Below, one piece after another: positions 22,805 to 34,630 of a stretch of 64,000 bases of DNA. Source of the DNA: Papaver somniferum (Eukaryota > Streptophyta > Magnoliopsida > Ranunculales > Papaveraceae); the NCBI RefSeq assembly GCF_003573695.1, contig NC_039359.1:188750813-188814812 (forward strand), in the 5' to 3' direction. Both the position numbers and the translations under genes were made by a program. The notes beneath the pieces are model-generated. The model did no database searches, was not told where the DNA came from, and saw only the letters and a program-made list of their open reading frames with translations. Position 1 is the stretch's first letter. Each line of letters opens with the position of its first letter.

Positions 22805-23606
22805 ATGGAAGATTCAGTTAACGTTATGCAAGAGTACGAATACTCAAAAGTTGAAGATGTTACTCCTTCACTAAATCATGATCCAGGAGTTACAAAAATT
22901 AAGAGTACATCTGAGTCTATCTCTGATTGAAAATAAGATGTTGATAAAGAGTTGGTAAAACTCCTAAATCATATAGGATCTCTATTTACAAGGATGTTAA
23001 TATTAAAGACAGAGTCAAATCTTCTTAAGCAAGAGATCAGAGAAAAAGACATTCAACTAAATATTCTAACCAAAGAGAATATGGATCTCACTGTCAAAGT
23101 AGAAGCTCTTGGTAGATCTCTTACTCAAGATCAAGAGATTCATCCTATGACTCTGACTAATGATTATGTTATAATTTCTTCTGATGAAGAAACCAAAAGT
23201 CCTTGCTCGACTTTTACAGATTATGATAACAAGACTGGCTTGATCACATCTGAAACAGATCATGATGATGGTAGTCTACCTAACTACATCGAGTCAGAAG
23301 AGAATGGAAAACCATCTTATACAACTACTAATGATCAAACGAAATATTTTCCAAAGGAAACTTTGAACCGATCTCGTGAGAAAGATCTTAAGAAATACAA
23401 CTTTCGGTAGAATTGACAGGAAACTTTTACTTCTTCAAAATACTGTGGTAAAAGTGCTAAAAGAAATTTCTTGTCTTAAAAAACTGAAAGATCATTCCTC
23501 AGTACAAAGACAGAATATACCCCAAACTGATAAAATCAACTCAAAAAAATTAGAAGAAATAGTTGATAATCACTTCTGGAAAAAGGTTCCTCCTCTCTCA
23601 TGTTGA
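22805..23606 (+). pseudogene. E0: broken gag-like frame with coiled coil
   Basis: The frame opens with ATG at 22805, 75 bp after the LTR. It is interrupted by TGA (22928) and TAA (22934), continues in frame to TAG at 23408, and a different frame continues to 23606. The visible protein has a heptad-rich stretch around residues 65-100 (LLKQEIREKDIQLN, NMDLTVKVEALG), then an acidic, serine-rich tail. No zinc knuckle, protease or RT was seen. Position directly after the PBS suggests the start of the gag-pol frame of a SIRE-like element; the assignment to gag is inference from position. Confidence 0.55.
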
Positions 23607-24337
23607 AACAATCTTTGTTTACATGAAGAACATTTTCAGAAGAAAGGGATGGAAATAATTTCTGCCAAAAGAAACAACCAGGGAAGATTTCCAATAATTG
23701 TTTTAGACAATCAAACTGATGTGCATACTAAGAAAATCATTATAATGAGAAAATCTCATTGACATAATTAAGAAAGATTTATCCATCTCTGAAAATTCTC
23801 ACAACAGTACGGTTTCTGCTCATGATCATACCTTTAGATCAAGGAAGGATCATCTTCTTGGGAGAAAATACTTTGGGAATAAACTTCCAAAGAGAAACAT
23901 GAACTATGTTTCTGATACTCGTTGTAAGTTCAATAAGGCTTACCTCGATACAACCTAGTTGTATGGAGAAATTGTACCCTCATCTAAATTCGTGCTCACA
24001 TTTTTGGGATGAGGAAGCGCATAAAACGAGAGCACGTGTTATTGTGTTTTTATCAAAAAAGTTGTGACAATTCTTGGATAAGCTGCGAATCCATCTTATC
24101 TTAAAAAATCATTGTTTATGTTTATCATGATCTTCCATAATTAGGTTTTATTTGAAATTTTTGAATTTTAATAAACCTTCCATCTTGAAAAGTTTGGACA
24201 CAGGAAATAAAATATATTCTTAATATATTTTCGGAAATTTCATTGTATTTTCGGTTCGAAAGTTGTCTCTTCTTAAGAGAAACTTTCTCTTGCTTGTATT
24301 GTAAAACCCTGATTAGTTCTTATCTAAATCTTTGAGC
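23607..24337 (+). other. E0 internal, no recognised gene
   Basis: AT-rich sequence with short broken frames. The pol genes of a full copia element would be expected here but none of their motifs is present. The stretch is too short to hold them, so pol has been lost by deletion. Confidence 0.5.
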
Positions 24338-24756
24338 ATGCCTCTAATAACTCGCAGTATTACAAAGGTAAACAAGGAGGAATCTCAAAGAGTTAAGGAT
24401 TGTCAAGGAATCAATACAGAAAGGAAGAAGAAGATCATATCAAAAATCATGTCTGATTATGAATATGATAGTTCTACTGGATCTCAAGATGGGTCATTTT
24501 TGTTTGTTACAACCTTCAAGATCCAACAAAAACCAAGTGGATTCCTTCTGATAGTATGATTAACTATATCCATGGTTTTGAAGAACTAAGAACCAATCTC
24601 ATAATAACGGTTCGAAATCAAGATTGGCTGAAGGATAGAATTGATGAAACAAAAGCTGATCTTGCAAACAAGAAGAAACAAGTTGAAAAGCTTGAAAAGC
24701 AAGAGGTGGTTACTGACAAGTCTCTCGAGACATTCTTCAAGAGTTTGAATACATAA
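24338..24756 (+). pseudogene. E0: accessory ORF remnant with coiled coil
   Basis: ATG at 24338 begins MPLITRSITKVNKEE. The frame ends at 24559 and another frame runs 24556-24756, so one frameshift splits it. The second part has a strong coiled coil (DRIDETKADLANKKKQVEKL) and ends FFKSLNT. In SIRE/Maximus elements an extra frame with a coiled coil, sometimes called env-like, lies between pol and the 3' LTR. The position and coiled coil fit that, but I do not recognise the sequence itself. Confidence 0.5.
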
Positions 24757-25579
24757 GAAACCTCAGTGAGCAATCAAATCACCACTAGGGATTAAGTTAT
24801 ATGCTGTAATACTTGATCCAGAAAAATAGACATCAATGTTTTGATTTATTTCAACTATTGTATAAGGTCTATTTTGAATAAAACTATCATTATTTATGAA
24901 TAAAATTATTTCTTTATAATTTTTCTTGTGATAGTTACCGATTACATAGCCTGTGAATGAATGTTTATATTATGGGATGTCTGATTTCGGTTTTCATTAA
25001 CCTTAATATTCGATCTCATACGATGTAACCCTTACGGTTTGTGTTTCTTTTTGATTTAGCAGGATTAAGTTCTAGCCAATGTTGGTAGGCTTTATCAAAG
25101 GATCATAAGGTGTTCCGATTGAAACTCATATGTGAAAAGTCACAATATGTTGAATCAATTTATGTTTACATGAGTTGTGTTTAGCATAACATATGTGTTT
25201 CGGGTTTTCAACTTTTGCTATTGGCATGCATTAGTTAAAACTGATTCAACATTTCTCTGGTAAAGATTGCTTTTGTTGTTGATCTTTTGTTCTTGCAAGA
25301 AGATGACAACATACTGGGTGAGAGATCTTACATGAACTTGCGCTTAATGATATATCTTTCTGGGAGAAGAGGCTCTGAGGTAACGAATCTGTTAGTTAAT
25401 CGTTTTCCTATTTAAGAAAAGCCTGTTTATATTGCATATATTTTGCTTTTTCTTAACAAAATTTCGGTATAATTGATATGTTCCATTATTGTGTATGGAT
25501 GTGTGTGTGTATGATTCAATTGTTTCCGTTTAAGAAAAACGGTGTCAATTTATTTGACTAATTGTTTGGTATCTTATTT
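24757..25579 (+). other. E0 3' non-coding sequence
   Basis: No gene recognised. AT-rich, with recurring words such as TTCGGTT and TTAAGAAAA. The word GAACTTGCGCTTAATG at 25333 has a counterpart near 56070, linking this part to the copia-like sequence at 54670-56152. Confidence 0.5.
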
Positions 25580-25587
25580 ATTGTTGG

Positions 25588-26265
25588 TAGGCCTGTCAAT
25601 ATCTATCCGATATCCGGAATCCGTTTCCGAATATTCGGGATTCTATAGGATTTTATCCGTTGTAACGGATATCGGATACGTATGCGGATATTTATCGGAT
25701 ATTCTTCCTTAACCTATCGATATCGGATTAGGATCCATCCGTTTCGTTAATATCCGATAGAGTTAGGGATATACTTGTAAAGATAGGCATTTTGTCTACC
25801 ATATAGGATAAGTTTCAGTCATTGAAAGTAAATGTGTCCATGGAAGCATTAACACCATGCTAAGATCAGCATTAACATCCATAGTTCTGAAAACGATATT
25901 CTCTTGGGAATGGGACTCTGCACAGAAATTGGAAGGTTGACACCATCCGCAATAATAACAGTAGAGGACGAAGACAATAAATCAATATTATGCATTAATC
26001 AAGTCTTGACATGCATTCCTAACTCTAAACATATGTACCTTTCAGGTGTTATTCTTTTTTCGGGATTTCCAACTCTTAATTCAACAAACTTTTACTAATG
26101 TATCTGCTATTTGTAACTTGTAAGCAGATACACCTTCTTATACGATAGTTTTTCTTTGGCATTTGTTTCTATCTCAGGATCGGATACCGGATATCCGATA
26201 ATCCTTAACCTTAAGCTTATCGGTACTGCCAATATCCGGCGGATATTTATCCGTTGCCATCCCTA
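25588..26265. mobile_element. Non-autonomous hAT-type DNA transposon (678 bp)
   Basis: Ends TAGGCCTGTCAATATC... and ...GTTGCCATCCCTA; the right end read in reverse is TAGGGATGGCAACGG, the familiar hAT terminal form. Subterminal inverted words with ATCCGATATCC or TATCCGG are dense at both ends (25595-25770 and 26175-26250). Flanking 8-bp duplication ATTGTTGG (25580-25587) and GTTGTTGG (26266-26273), one mismatch. There is no transposase; the frame at 25904-26098 is short and has no known motif. It lies inside the E0 3' non-coding region. Confidence 0.8.
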
Positions 26266-26273
26266 GTTGTTGG

Positions 26274-27317
26274 GTATCAAGTGTTTTTGCTTAACGTAAT
26301 TCGGTGCAATTGTGGTGCTATAATGTCTATGTTTGTCTCAATTGCTTCCGGTTAAGAAAACAATTGTGCAAATCAATTTATTTTGGTTTGTATGTATTGT
26401 TTATGGATTAAGGAAATACGGGATAATTTGATTAGTCCAAATCGATTCCGGATAAGAGAAACTAAGTTAATTATGATCTTAGTTAGACTTATCAAATTGT
26501 AGGATTCGGTTGTTCAAGTCTAACTGAATGCCTTGACAAGAAAAACTAGTTAACTAACCTAGTGCTTATCTAATCTAAAGAGAAAGGTTTAAGTTATTTT
26601 CTGAATAATTAGAGCCAGATGAGAGAAATAAAGTGAATTCTGATCTTTATTTTGGTCTTATCGAAATAAGCGATCGTATGTTTGCAATCGATTTAACAAG
26701 GGAATTAAGTTTCTTAGTCAAATTGTTAAACTATTATGGAAAATTGCTTCGGGAAATTGTTTCCCTGATAACATATATATTAAAACTAAATTACTTGTAG
26801 TTTCGGTTTTAATATTGGTTATCTAATGTGGTATGTGAAACCTTCGTTCTTAACACTTATAGGTTGTTTACAAGTCTTTTAGATTTGTAAGAACCTTTCG
26901 GTTTGTCCTTATTTGCTCAAACTTTTGTCATTTTGTGACAAAAAGGGGGAGAAATATATGGAGTAAACAAGTGATTTGCAATCACTAATTAAAGAACAAT
27001 TGTGCTTAAACGTTATATCTAACGAAAGAGTAAAGCATTGACTAAGGGGGTGAAGCATATCATATTGCTGTGTAGTAATTCTGACTACAAAAGGGGAATA
27101 ACAAAGATGTTCGGATTGAATGTTTACCTATCTCACCTTTAGGAGGAGTATAAGCTTTTGTTATTCAAATGTCAACAACGACATTTATTGATTGAATATA
27201 TGCAGGTTATTGTGTTGTTGAAACTTGGAATCAAGCGTATGTAAAATGAATTCTCATATAGTTTTTTTATCCATATGTAATAAGAGTTTTATTACTAAAA
27301 TTGAAAAAGGGGGAGAT
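26274..27317 (+). other. E0 3' non-coding region with several polypurine tracts
   Basis: No gene recognised. Polypurine words occur at 26938-26954 (CAAAAAGGGGGAGAAAT), 27042-27055 (ACTAAGGGGGTGAA), 27088-27098 (AAAAGGGGAAT) and finally 27304-27316 next to the 3' LTR. Repeated G-rich tracts upstream of the LTR are a known habit of SIRE elements. Confidence 0.6.
27304..27316 (+). promoter_or_regulatory. Polypurine tract of E0
   Basis: AAAAAGGGGGAGA one base before the 3' LTR start TGTTAGAGC at 27318. A 7-bp inverted repeat GTAATAA-gagtt-TTATTAC lies just upstream at 27277-27295. Confidence 0.85.
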
Positions 27318-28260
27318 TGTTAGAGCATGGCTCGGTTGAACTCACCAAACGTTGGTATGTCAAGTTTGGTTGTCATATTTTAGTGTGTCAAAACTCATCT
27401 AAAGTCGTTTGATTATATACTAGAGTCAACTTGGTTTAGGTTAGAATAGAAAGTCTAGGAATGTTGAGACATACAATTATCACTCCGAAAACCTGAAGAA
27501 TGTGAAGAAGAAGAAGCAAACTACAACAACAACATCATCCTTCCTCTTGAGGTTAGTAATATTGACTTGAACTGTTTCATTCCTAACGTATCTTTCAAGT
27601 CGTGCTATATTGAAAACATAACTGCAAAGCTATATATATTGTATAATACTCTAGTTATGTGACATGGTCATATTTATATGATCATAGTAATAGGGAATTA
27701 GACAACGAAGTGTAACGCTTATCTTTTGAACTTCGTAGATATGACATCGACATAATCTTGTATGTATTGTTATGATTATGTGAATGGGTAATGGTGAAGG
27801 TTTCATCATAGGAAACAATGTTTTACATTTGTTTAAAGGAAGTACATTCATGAACTTGTTTTATGAATCGAAAGGGAAATCATTAGGCTTATTGGTATGG
27901 CTATTCATTGCAAATCTTTGGATTACCAATATGTGTGATATGGTAGAACCGATCGTAACTTTGTTATGTATCTTGGTATAACTAATCAAAATGCCTGACT
28001 TATGATCTGGTATAACTAGTTTTTATTAATTGGTGTAACCGATCCTAAGTAATTACCATGAGATGGTATGATCGATATGTGTAATTGGCGTGACCGATCA
28101 CAGACTGTTGTGTAATCGATCCTTATAATTGGTAACCGGTCATGGTAATTGGTGTAACTTATCCTGGTAACTGGTGTGACCGATCACAAGAAATACCATG
28201 AGATACGGTAACCGGTCCTGGTAATTGATGTAACCGATCCTAGTAACTTATGTAACCGGT
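27318..28260 (+). mobile_element. E0 3' LTR, left part
   Basis: Begins TGTTAGAGCATGGC after the PPT. From 28014 it matches the 5' LTR at 1710 onwards, including the 22-bp minisatellite. It is interrupted by E2 after CCGGT and resumes at 54006. Two - and + frames around 27651-27981 are not supported as genes. Confidence 0.85.
28256..28260. repeat. Left target-site duplication of E2 (CCGGT)
   Basis: CCGGT precedes the E2 end TGTGGATG; CTGGT follows the other end at 54001-54005. One mismatch is consistent with age. The uninterrupted E0 5' LTR has ACCGGTCCTGG at this place. Confidence 0.8.
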
Positions 28261-29010
28261 TGTGGATGGGGAAAAACGAGTCGCTGGTTTTTTGGGAAAG
28301 TGAAGAGTCGAGCGTGCTGTCGAGACTCCTCATCCGGGAAAAATGTTAATCCTCACACAGATACACCGCTGCAAAGGGGGTGCTTAGATTCGGGAAATCA
28401 ATCTGTATGACTCCGGCCTAAACCAAGACAATGGTCGTTCCAGAGTCAATTCGGTCGCAAAGAGGGAGATGGGTTGATCTGTAGGATGGAAGCTGAGAGT
28501 TGTGTGGGATCAGTGATGATCAAGGATTGTGGGTGTGTTGAAGGTTTCTGCAATATTGCTGAACTGCTGAAGTTTAGTTCTGTGAATAAGTTTATATCGA
28601 GTTGTTGACGGATAATGATGATAATCGATGATTGATGATATCCTGATGTCCTTGATTTAGACTTATTTATATTGCCAGAATGATGTACCACTGATCCCTG
28701 TAAGTGTGACGGTTTCTTGGGTGAAAGAGTGGGAAAGTGGGAGATCGTGGTAAAGTCAGTTCCATGTCGTGCGGAGACTTGACTGATCGTTCACCCACTA
28801 CTTTGCTAACTCCTTCAACCGTTTACACGACTTACGGACATTTATCGTTGTGGATGAATCCACGTGCCGTAGACCGCCAGACCAAAACCCTAAGTGATAT
28901 CCCCCCATTTGTGACGTGATTGATATTTCACGAATCGTGGAGTCTGCAAGGCAGACGTGTATTAGTTAGTCAGTTGTTGACTGATTTAGACTGTGAGTCT
29001 AATTTTGTTG

Positions 29011-29370
29011 AATTGAGCATAAGTGGTGAATGCTCAGTGATTCATGGATCGAACTTGTAGTTCTCAGAGTTGTCAATGAATTACTAACTAGAGTGACTGA
29101 GCAAGTATTTCTCAACTCGACGAATTGCTTAATATTGAGAGTTTGTCGAGCAATTGAGCATGTATTGTTCAGTTCAACAAATTTGATAATTTTGGTGTGC
29201 AACTGAGCAAGTGTTCCTAAATTCAACAAAATACTGAATATTGATAATTTGACGTGCAATTGAGAAAGTGTTGCTCAATTCGACAAACTACTGATGAATT
29301 ACTGAACATTGATGGTTGGATCAATATTCGAGCAACTGAGAAAGTATTGCTCAATTCGACGAATTATTTA
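29011..29370. repeat. Hairpin array 1 in E2 3' LTR (TTGAGCAA type)
   Basis: About six diverged units, roughly 50-75 bp apart, of the form AATTGAGCAAGTGTTGCTCAATT followed by TCGACAAA. In the best units the two arms (TTGAGCAA and TTGCTCAA) are perfectly complementary around a 3-base loop. The same array is at 50578-50939 in the other LTR. Confidence 0.75.
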
Positions 29371-30283
29371 CTGGTGTCGTGATCCAATGAAATATTAATA
29401 AAAATATTGGTGAATTACCAAATATTATTAATTTGGATGTTGATTGCTGAATCAAAATTATTTTGTGTTTGAACTTGCTCAGAATGGTGATTCGTGGAGC
29501 GTTTGTTCGAAACCCTAATTTTATCAATCCTTCATCAATTGGTGAATTGCTGAAAATTATTCATGAGTGAAGAGGGACCGAACACATGGAATGATGAGCG
29601 TCCTGGGTGCCCAGTGCTCGAGTGAGAACGCACCAGGGTTCTCATTTTGAGAGTTGGTGAAAAAACGATGATTAAATGCAGGATTCATTATTTATTGAAA
29701 TATTGTTGGATTCAGCATTAGGTGATAAAACCTATGTATGAGAGATGAGGACCGACCAAGAGAGCATGGGACCGGCTCTTGGTGGTCACGGGACTAGTTG
29801 TTGGTCATTTGGAGAATCCCCCAGTTGGTTGGAGAGAGTTCGGGCCCAGTATGAGCAATTGAGCAAATTAGGTCAGAATTATGAAAACGTGTGGGACCGG
29901 ATTTGTGCAAGCCCTAGAAATGACTCTGGTCGGTCATGAACATGGTGTCCATGTCTCCATATTGAGAGTTTCAGTATTTTCTGATGCGCATTCGAGCAAC
30001 ATCGTGAATTTTCAGAAAAGTTTCATCTTGACTGGGAATTCTCGATATTTGTTGGAATGAGCATGTATGCTCAATTCATAAATATTTTGAAAATATTAAA
30101 ATAAACTGTTTTAATATTTAAAATTGTCGTGAGAGGGTAGCTAGTCGTGTGACTATGTTGGCTTTTGGTTTTTGGTGATTTGAGCAATATTTGAGAAAAT
30201 ATGAAGAAATCATGAATTTTGCTCAAACCCAGGAGTTTCATGAATTGAGGAAAATAATAATTATGAAATACTAGGGATTGCAA

Positions 30284-30345
30284 GGTGTGAGACCGACCAA
30301 GGCTAGGGCATGGCCGGACGGCTAGGTTGTCCGGTCCCACGCACC
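30284..30345. repeat. GC-rich hairpin unit in E2 3' LTR
   Basis: GGTGTGAGACCG at one end and CGGTCCCACGCACC at the other are largely complementary and enclose a GC-rich core with CATGGCCGG. Further units: 41287-41348 here, and 51854-51915 and 52055-52116 in the other LTR. Confidence 0.65.
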
Positions 30346-30450
30346 TTTCACTATTTTATTATTTTTCATGAATCCTTGAAGTTATGGAGAATCCTTGAAG
30401 TTATGGAGAATCTAGGAGTTTTTTGTTGAAACGGAGGAGTTTCGTGAGAT

Positions 30451-30455
30451 TAGTG
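30451..30455. repeat. Left target-site duplication of E3 (ATTAG)
   Basis: ATTAG before TGATAGACAC; repeated at 41250-41254. The empty site is visible in the other E2 LTR near 52018-52022 (GAGATTAGGGAA). Confidence 0.95.
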
Positions 30456-31986
30456 ATAGACACATTTTTTTTCCGATTTGTCTCGATTCTATATATTATT
30501 AGGGCTGATTTTTGTACTTATTATGGTATTTTATTTATTTGTAGGTATTTTTGGCCAATAAACATTTTTGGAAAAAATTGGCTCGAAAAGTTGTCGGAAA
30601 GCACCCGGAGGACACATGCTATTCGGACCCCCGGTTTGGATAAGGGGCACCCACAGGACACCCCTTAAGGCAGCTTCTAAAGGCACCCCTACTCTGGATA
30701 AGGGTCGCCCCTTCTTCTTCACGGTTTCAAATCCTCAAAATTGGCGGGAAAATTTGTGGCAGTGAAGAACAGATTAGGGTTCTTGATTTGGAGGAGTTTG
30801 AGGTCGATTAAACCTCTGATTTTCATAGGATAGACTCCTTATGGGTCTAGGAATCTGATATGGGTGTTGAAATCGATTAGACTGGGCTCAATCGACGGAT
30901 TTTTATCACAACAGAAATATATGGAAAGTCACGTGTGTGACCTATTTTAGGGAAGTTTAGAGAGATTAAAGTTCTATTAACCTTCCCAAATATTTGTATC
31001 TATCTAAGGAAGAGTTTAGAATAAAAAGGAAAGCTCAAAAACGTGTAAAAATTCTAAAACAAGAAATTGCCGCAACTTTGTCGTGAAGAGAGGGGAAGCG
31101 ATTTTGGAAGATTTGGGAGAGATTTAATCGAGTTGTGGCCTATGAAAGGAGAGGTTATAAGTCATATAAGGGGTACGAATCCTTTTAGAGAAGTTTAGAA
31201 CGCCACAGATTTCCAGAGATCAAGTTGCAGGAAAATACCTTATTCTGCTGCTGCTGCTGAAGAGGAAAAACACGAAGAACATTGACGCACAAGCAAATGT
31301 CGCAGAAAACTATCGTTGTTTCACAGCAGAACCTATGTGTCGTTCATCACAGCAGTTGCATTAGGTCTTTAGCTACTATTTCTCCCTGTAACAGTGATTC
31401 TACAACCCCAAAAAACTGTTGCGAATCGTCTGTATTATCACTTTTCATCTTTTTAATCATCTTTTGAGTCATAAACAAATATTTTGAGATCATGATTAAT
31501 ATGAGGAGCTAAACCCCATTGCTGAGGCGATAGAGGAAGCTATGTTTCCAACAAAAAGTGGTATATTCTATTTTATCTTTTTATTTGCAATAACTATATG
31601 ATTATTTTCCTTGAACTATTATTGAAAATGATTTTTATTTGAGTGATTGTGATATATTTTGATGGAGTATGCTTAGTTTTAAGACTTTTGATGCTTCATA
31701 CTTGGTATTTACAATTACTACTTTTGAAAATCTACTTGTTGCAATATTTTAGAATCAAATTAAACGAGAAAATTGCATAAATATAAGTATTGGTTTAATC
31801 ACTTTGAACTTGGAAAATAGTGGAATCTTAGCCTTAGTGTTTCTTTTAATATTGATATCATCTTTGTTTGAGTTTGCTATAATTTTTAGTGAGTTTTCTA
31901 TTTTAATATTAGAATTTAAATCTAATTAATATCCTTCACAAGTCTGAGAATCGAACCACTTTTACCACTATCTACAAATCACATCA
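30456..31986 (+). repeat. E3 5' LTR
   Basis: 1531 bp, TGATAGACACA...AATCACATCA. Matches 39730-41249 with scattered substitutions and small indels. Its TATA region reads TATGAAAG at 31141-31148 where the 3' LTR has TATAAAAG. No gene is supported inside it. Confidence 0.95.
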
Positions 31987-31992
31987 AATTTT

Positions 31993-32010
31993 TGGCGCCG
32001 CCGACGCGGA
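31993..32010 (+). other. Primer-binding site of E3
   Basis: TGGCGCCGCCGACGCGGA, six bases after the 5' LTR. It resembles the E1 site TGGCGCCGCTGCCGGGGA, with four differences downstream of TGGCGCCG. It is probably a decayed or variant tRNA-Asp site. Confidence 0.8.
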
Positions 32011-33065
32011 CTTGTTTTTAGGGTTTTAGATTTATTTTTTTTTATTTTTGTTCTTTTTTTATGTTTTTGGGTATTTCTCTTGTGTCTACAGGTTCTGGAT
32101 CATAAAGAAAATTGAGCCAAAGAGTTTGGTGATTTCATAAAGACTTGGAGCTAAAGATTAAAGCAAAAAGAACAGAAAAGAAGATAATTTTATTTTAGAC
32201 AATTTTAGTTTAGGGTTTGTTTATTTTCTTTAAAAAAAAAACTGTATTAGGGTTTATTATTTTGTAATTTTTCTTTACTTTTTTGGACTTTTGGACTTTG
32301 GGAAATTTTTTTTTTTTATTACCCTACGGAAGGGTACTTTAAATATAAACTGTTTGCAGAGAAGGAGGAAAATTACGATATTGTCTATGCACCTTGGATT
32401 CGTACACTAGACATCGGAGTCAGTGGCCCGAGTCGACTACAACCGATTCATCCCCCGTCTGGAACGGGAGGTAAGATTCTAAACACTCGCGAATCCCCTG
32501 TCAACGAGTTACTGGACTTCTTCATATGCATATATGTTGAGGACTGGATACAGACATTTATTCTTCTAGTAAAGGGCAAGGCCTGGCCATACAAGATAAG
32601 GTTTCAGATTTCATCACCGTTCTCTTCTTGCCCGCTTTAGGAACACGTAACCTACGCGAACCTAAGCCTAAAATTTTGACTAGAACGAGACCGATAGGGT
32701 AACGAGCTTAACAGGAAAGTCATTCGAAAAATATTGGTTACTCTTTTAAGCATACTTCGAAGTTCTTGACGGTTTCTGTAAGTTGAATGCGTGACTGCGC
32801 CGCCTTGTAATACTGGTGAGGCCTTGGGTATCAAAGCTCCACCGAGCTTCCCTCGCTTCTATCCAACTTACGTTAAATCGGATTGATTCCAGAAGGGTTT
32901 GCTTAAATTGTAACGAATTCCCGTACGAAGGATTAGAAGTTGGTCTAGAAATAATCTAAGTGGAGACATCATGCTTTTTGTTTGCTAGAAATCAATAGTT
33001 TTGATTTGGTTGAGTCGGCCTTGATCTGTGTTTGCTTACCCTTCCAATTTAGAAAATTCTATTGT
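32011..33065 (+). other. E3 5' leader
   Basis: About 1 kb of non-coding leader between PBS and gag, with A- and T-rich tracts at 32231-32330 and a less AT-rich part at 32390-32960. Long leaders are usual in Athila-type elements. No gene recognised; short frames on either strand are not supported. Confidence 0.6.
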
Positions 33066-34630
33066 ATGCCTGAACGTAAAAGAGATGCACTAGGTAGATT
33101 TGTTAAAGAGAAACCTAGTAGTTCGAAGCGTCTCGGTTACCTTAATCTAGAGAGTCCGACTTTTGAAGAGTCTGTTTTTGAACGTCCTTTGACTGAGGAG
33201 AGAATCCATGTTGCTCCGATAGCGCCGGAAATGGAAACTTTGAAAGCTTTGTTGAATCCAACTAGGACTACTCGTCCTTCGTGTATTAAGTTAACTGAAA
33301 CGGAGACACCTATGAACTGAAACCTGGGACCTTACAGATGCTCCCAATCTTTTTAGAGAAAGAAAATGAAAACCCTTATTACCATGTTAGGGATTTTGAG
33401 GAAATTTGTAGTACTCTAAGAATTAGAGGCCTAGATGATGATGCTTTGAAACTTAGGTTATTCCCATTTTCCCAGAAAGATAAGGCCAAGTCGTGGCTAT
33501 ATAGTTTGGACTCCGAGTCAATTTAGACATATGAACAACTTACATCTGCCTTTTTCAATAAGTTTTTCCCTAGGCACAAAACATCGTCTATTAGGACGCA
33601 AATATGCACATTTTCACAACAAGAGGGAGAATCTTTATATTGGTATTTGGAAAGGTTCAATGATTTATTATCCCAGTGTCCTCATCATGGTTTAGAAAAG
33701 GTTCGGCTAGTTCAGATCCTTTATGAGGGTTTAGATTATTCCATAACGACCATGGTTGAGTCTCTATGCACTGTTGGATTTGAAAACCAAACTGTTGATG
33801 CGGCGATGGAATTTTTTAATGAAATCGCCGAAAAAACCCAGCAATGGGAAAATAGTAGGGCACCCCAAAAACAATTCTTTTAAGTAGAGGAAACGTTAAT
33901 AGGGTAGAAGGAGGCTATGAATCAGATGCCAAAATTGCTGCTATAGCAAAAAGGTTAGAAGCCTTAGAAGTGGGCCAGACTAGTGGTAGAGTGGAGCCTT
34001 TTTGGGAAGGCCAGAATATTGAAGAGCAGCCAATGCTCTTTATAATAACACTAGATTTGATAACCGTCAAAAGATTGACCCATATTCAGAAACCTATAAT
34101 CCTGGTTGGAGAAACCATCCGAACCTTTCGTGGTCTAAGGGCCAAAGTCAAGGTCAGTTTAGTAATTCTAATGCTCCCCCAGGTTTTGGCTATACTAAGA
34201 ATCCTTCAGGACTAGCTCAGTTTCAGAATCAGTCAGATAAGAAAATCCTAAGTTTAGAGGAATCTCTCGCCTTGTTAACTCAGCAAACTGCAAAATTTCA
34301 GTTATCCGTAGAACAAGTCTACAAGCTAGTAACAGGATAGGACAAGAAAATAGTCAGGCTATTTCCGAGTTAAAAACCCAGGTTGGTCTGATAAGTGATT
34401 CTTTGAGAGAAAAAGGTAAGTTTCCTAGTCAAACACAACCCAACCCTAGAGGAGTTCATGAATTAGGTGCAAAACCATCGAATCAATTGAATGTTGTTAG
34501 AACCCTTAGAAGTGGTAGAGTTGTAGACAATAAGGTAACCATGCCCGATAGTGAACATACTGTAGTTCACCCCTCAGGATCTCACCTCTCAGGACCAGTA
34601 GCTGAGAGACTGATAAAGTTTCTGATGTGA
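33066..34630 (+). pseudogene. E3 gag (capsid/nucleocapsid), broken
   Basis: Starts at ATG 33066 (MPERKRDALGRFVKEK). A one-base loss near 33310 shifts the frame. The next segment holds FLEKENENPYYHVRDFEEIC and then, after an in-frame TAG at 33524-33526, the capsid core with FFNKFFPRHK, ESLYWYLERFNDLL and QCPHHGLEK. Further shifts follow after 33883. YNPGWRNHPNLSW (about 34090-34130) and a linker with PSQTQPNPRG and TLRSGR (34420-34520) mark the gag C terminus in Athila elements. No CCHC knuckle was seen. The role is particle assembly and RNA packaging. Disrupted, but every expected block is recognisable. Confidence 0.9.

Larger units (their letters stand above)
28261..30455 (-). mobile_element. 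E2 3' LTR, left part
   Basis: Matches 49830-52020 with scattered differences. Contains hairpin array 1 (29011-29370) and a GC-rich hairpin (30284-30345). A 22-bp direct duplication GAATCCTTGAAGTTATGGA occurs at about 30369-30412. The E3 insertion point follows ATTAG (30451-30455). No gene is supported; the frames at 28446-28919 and 29745-29939 are LTR sequence repeated in the other LTR. Confidence 0.85.

Noticed and set aside
25904..26098. 64-residue frame inside the hAT-type element as a transposase fragment
   Set aside because: Too short and without hAT dimerisation or zinc-finger motifs.
32390..32960. Less AT-rich part of the E3 leader as a tRNA or structured RNA gene
   Set aside because: No A/B box pair, cloverleaf or known RNA motif could be made out by eye.
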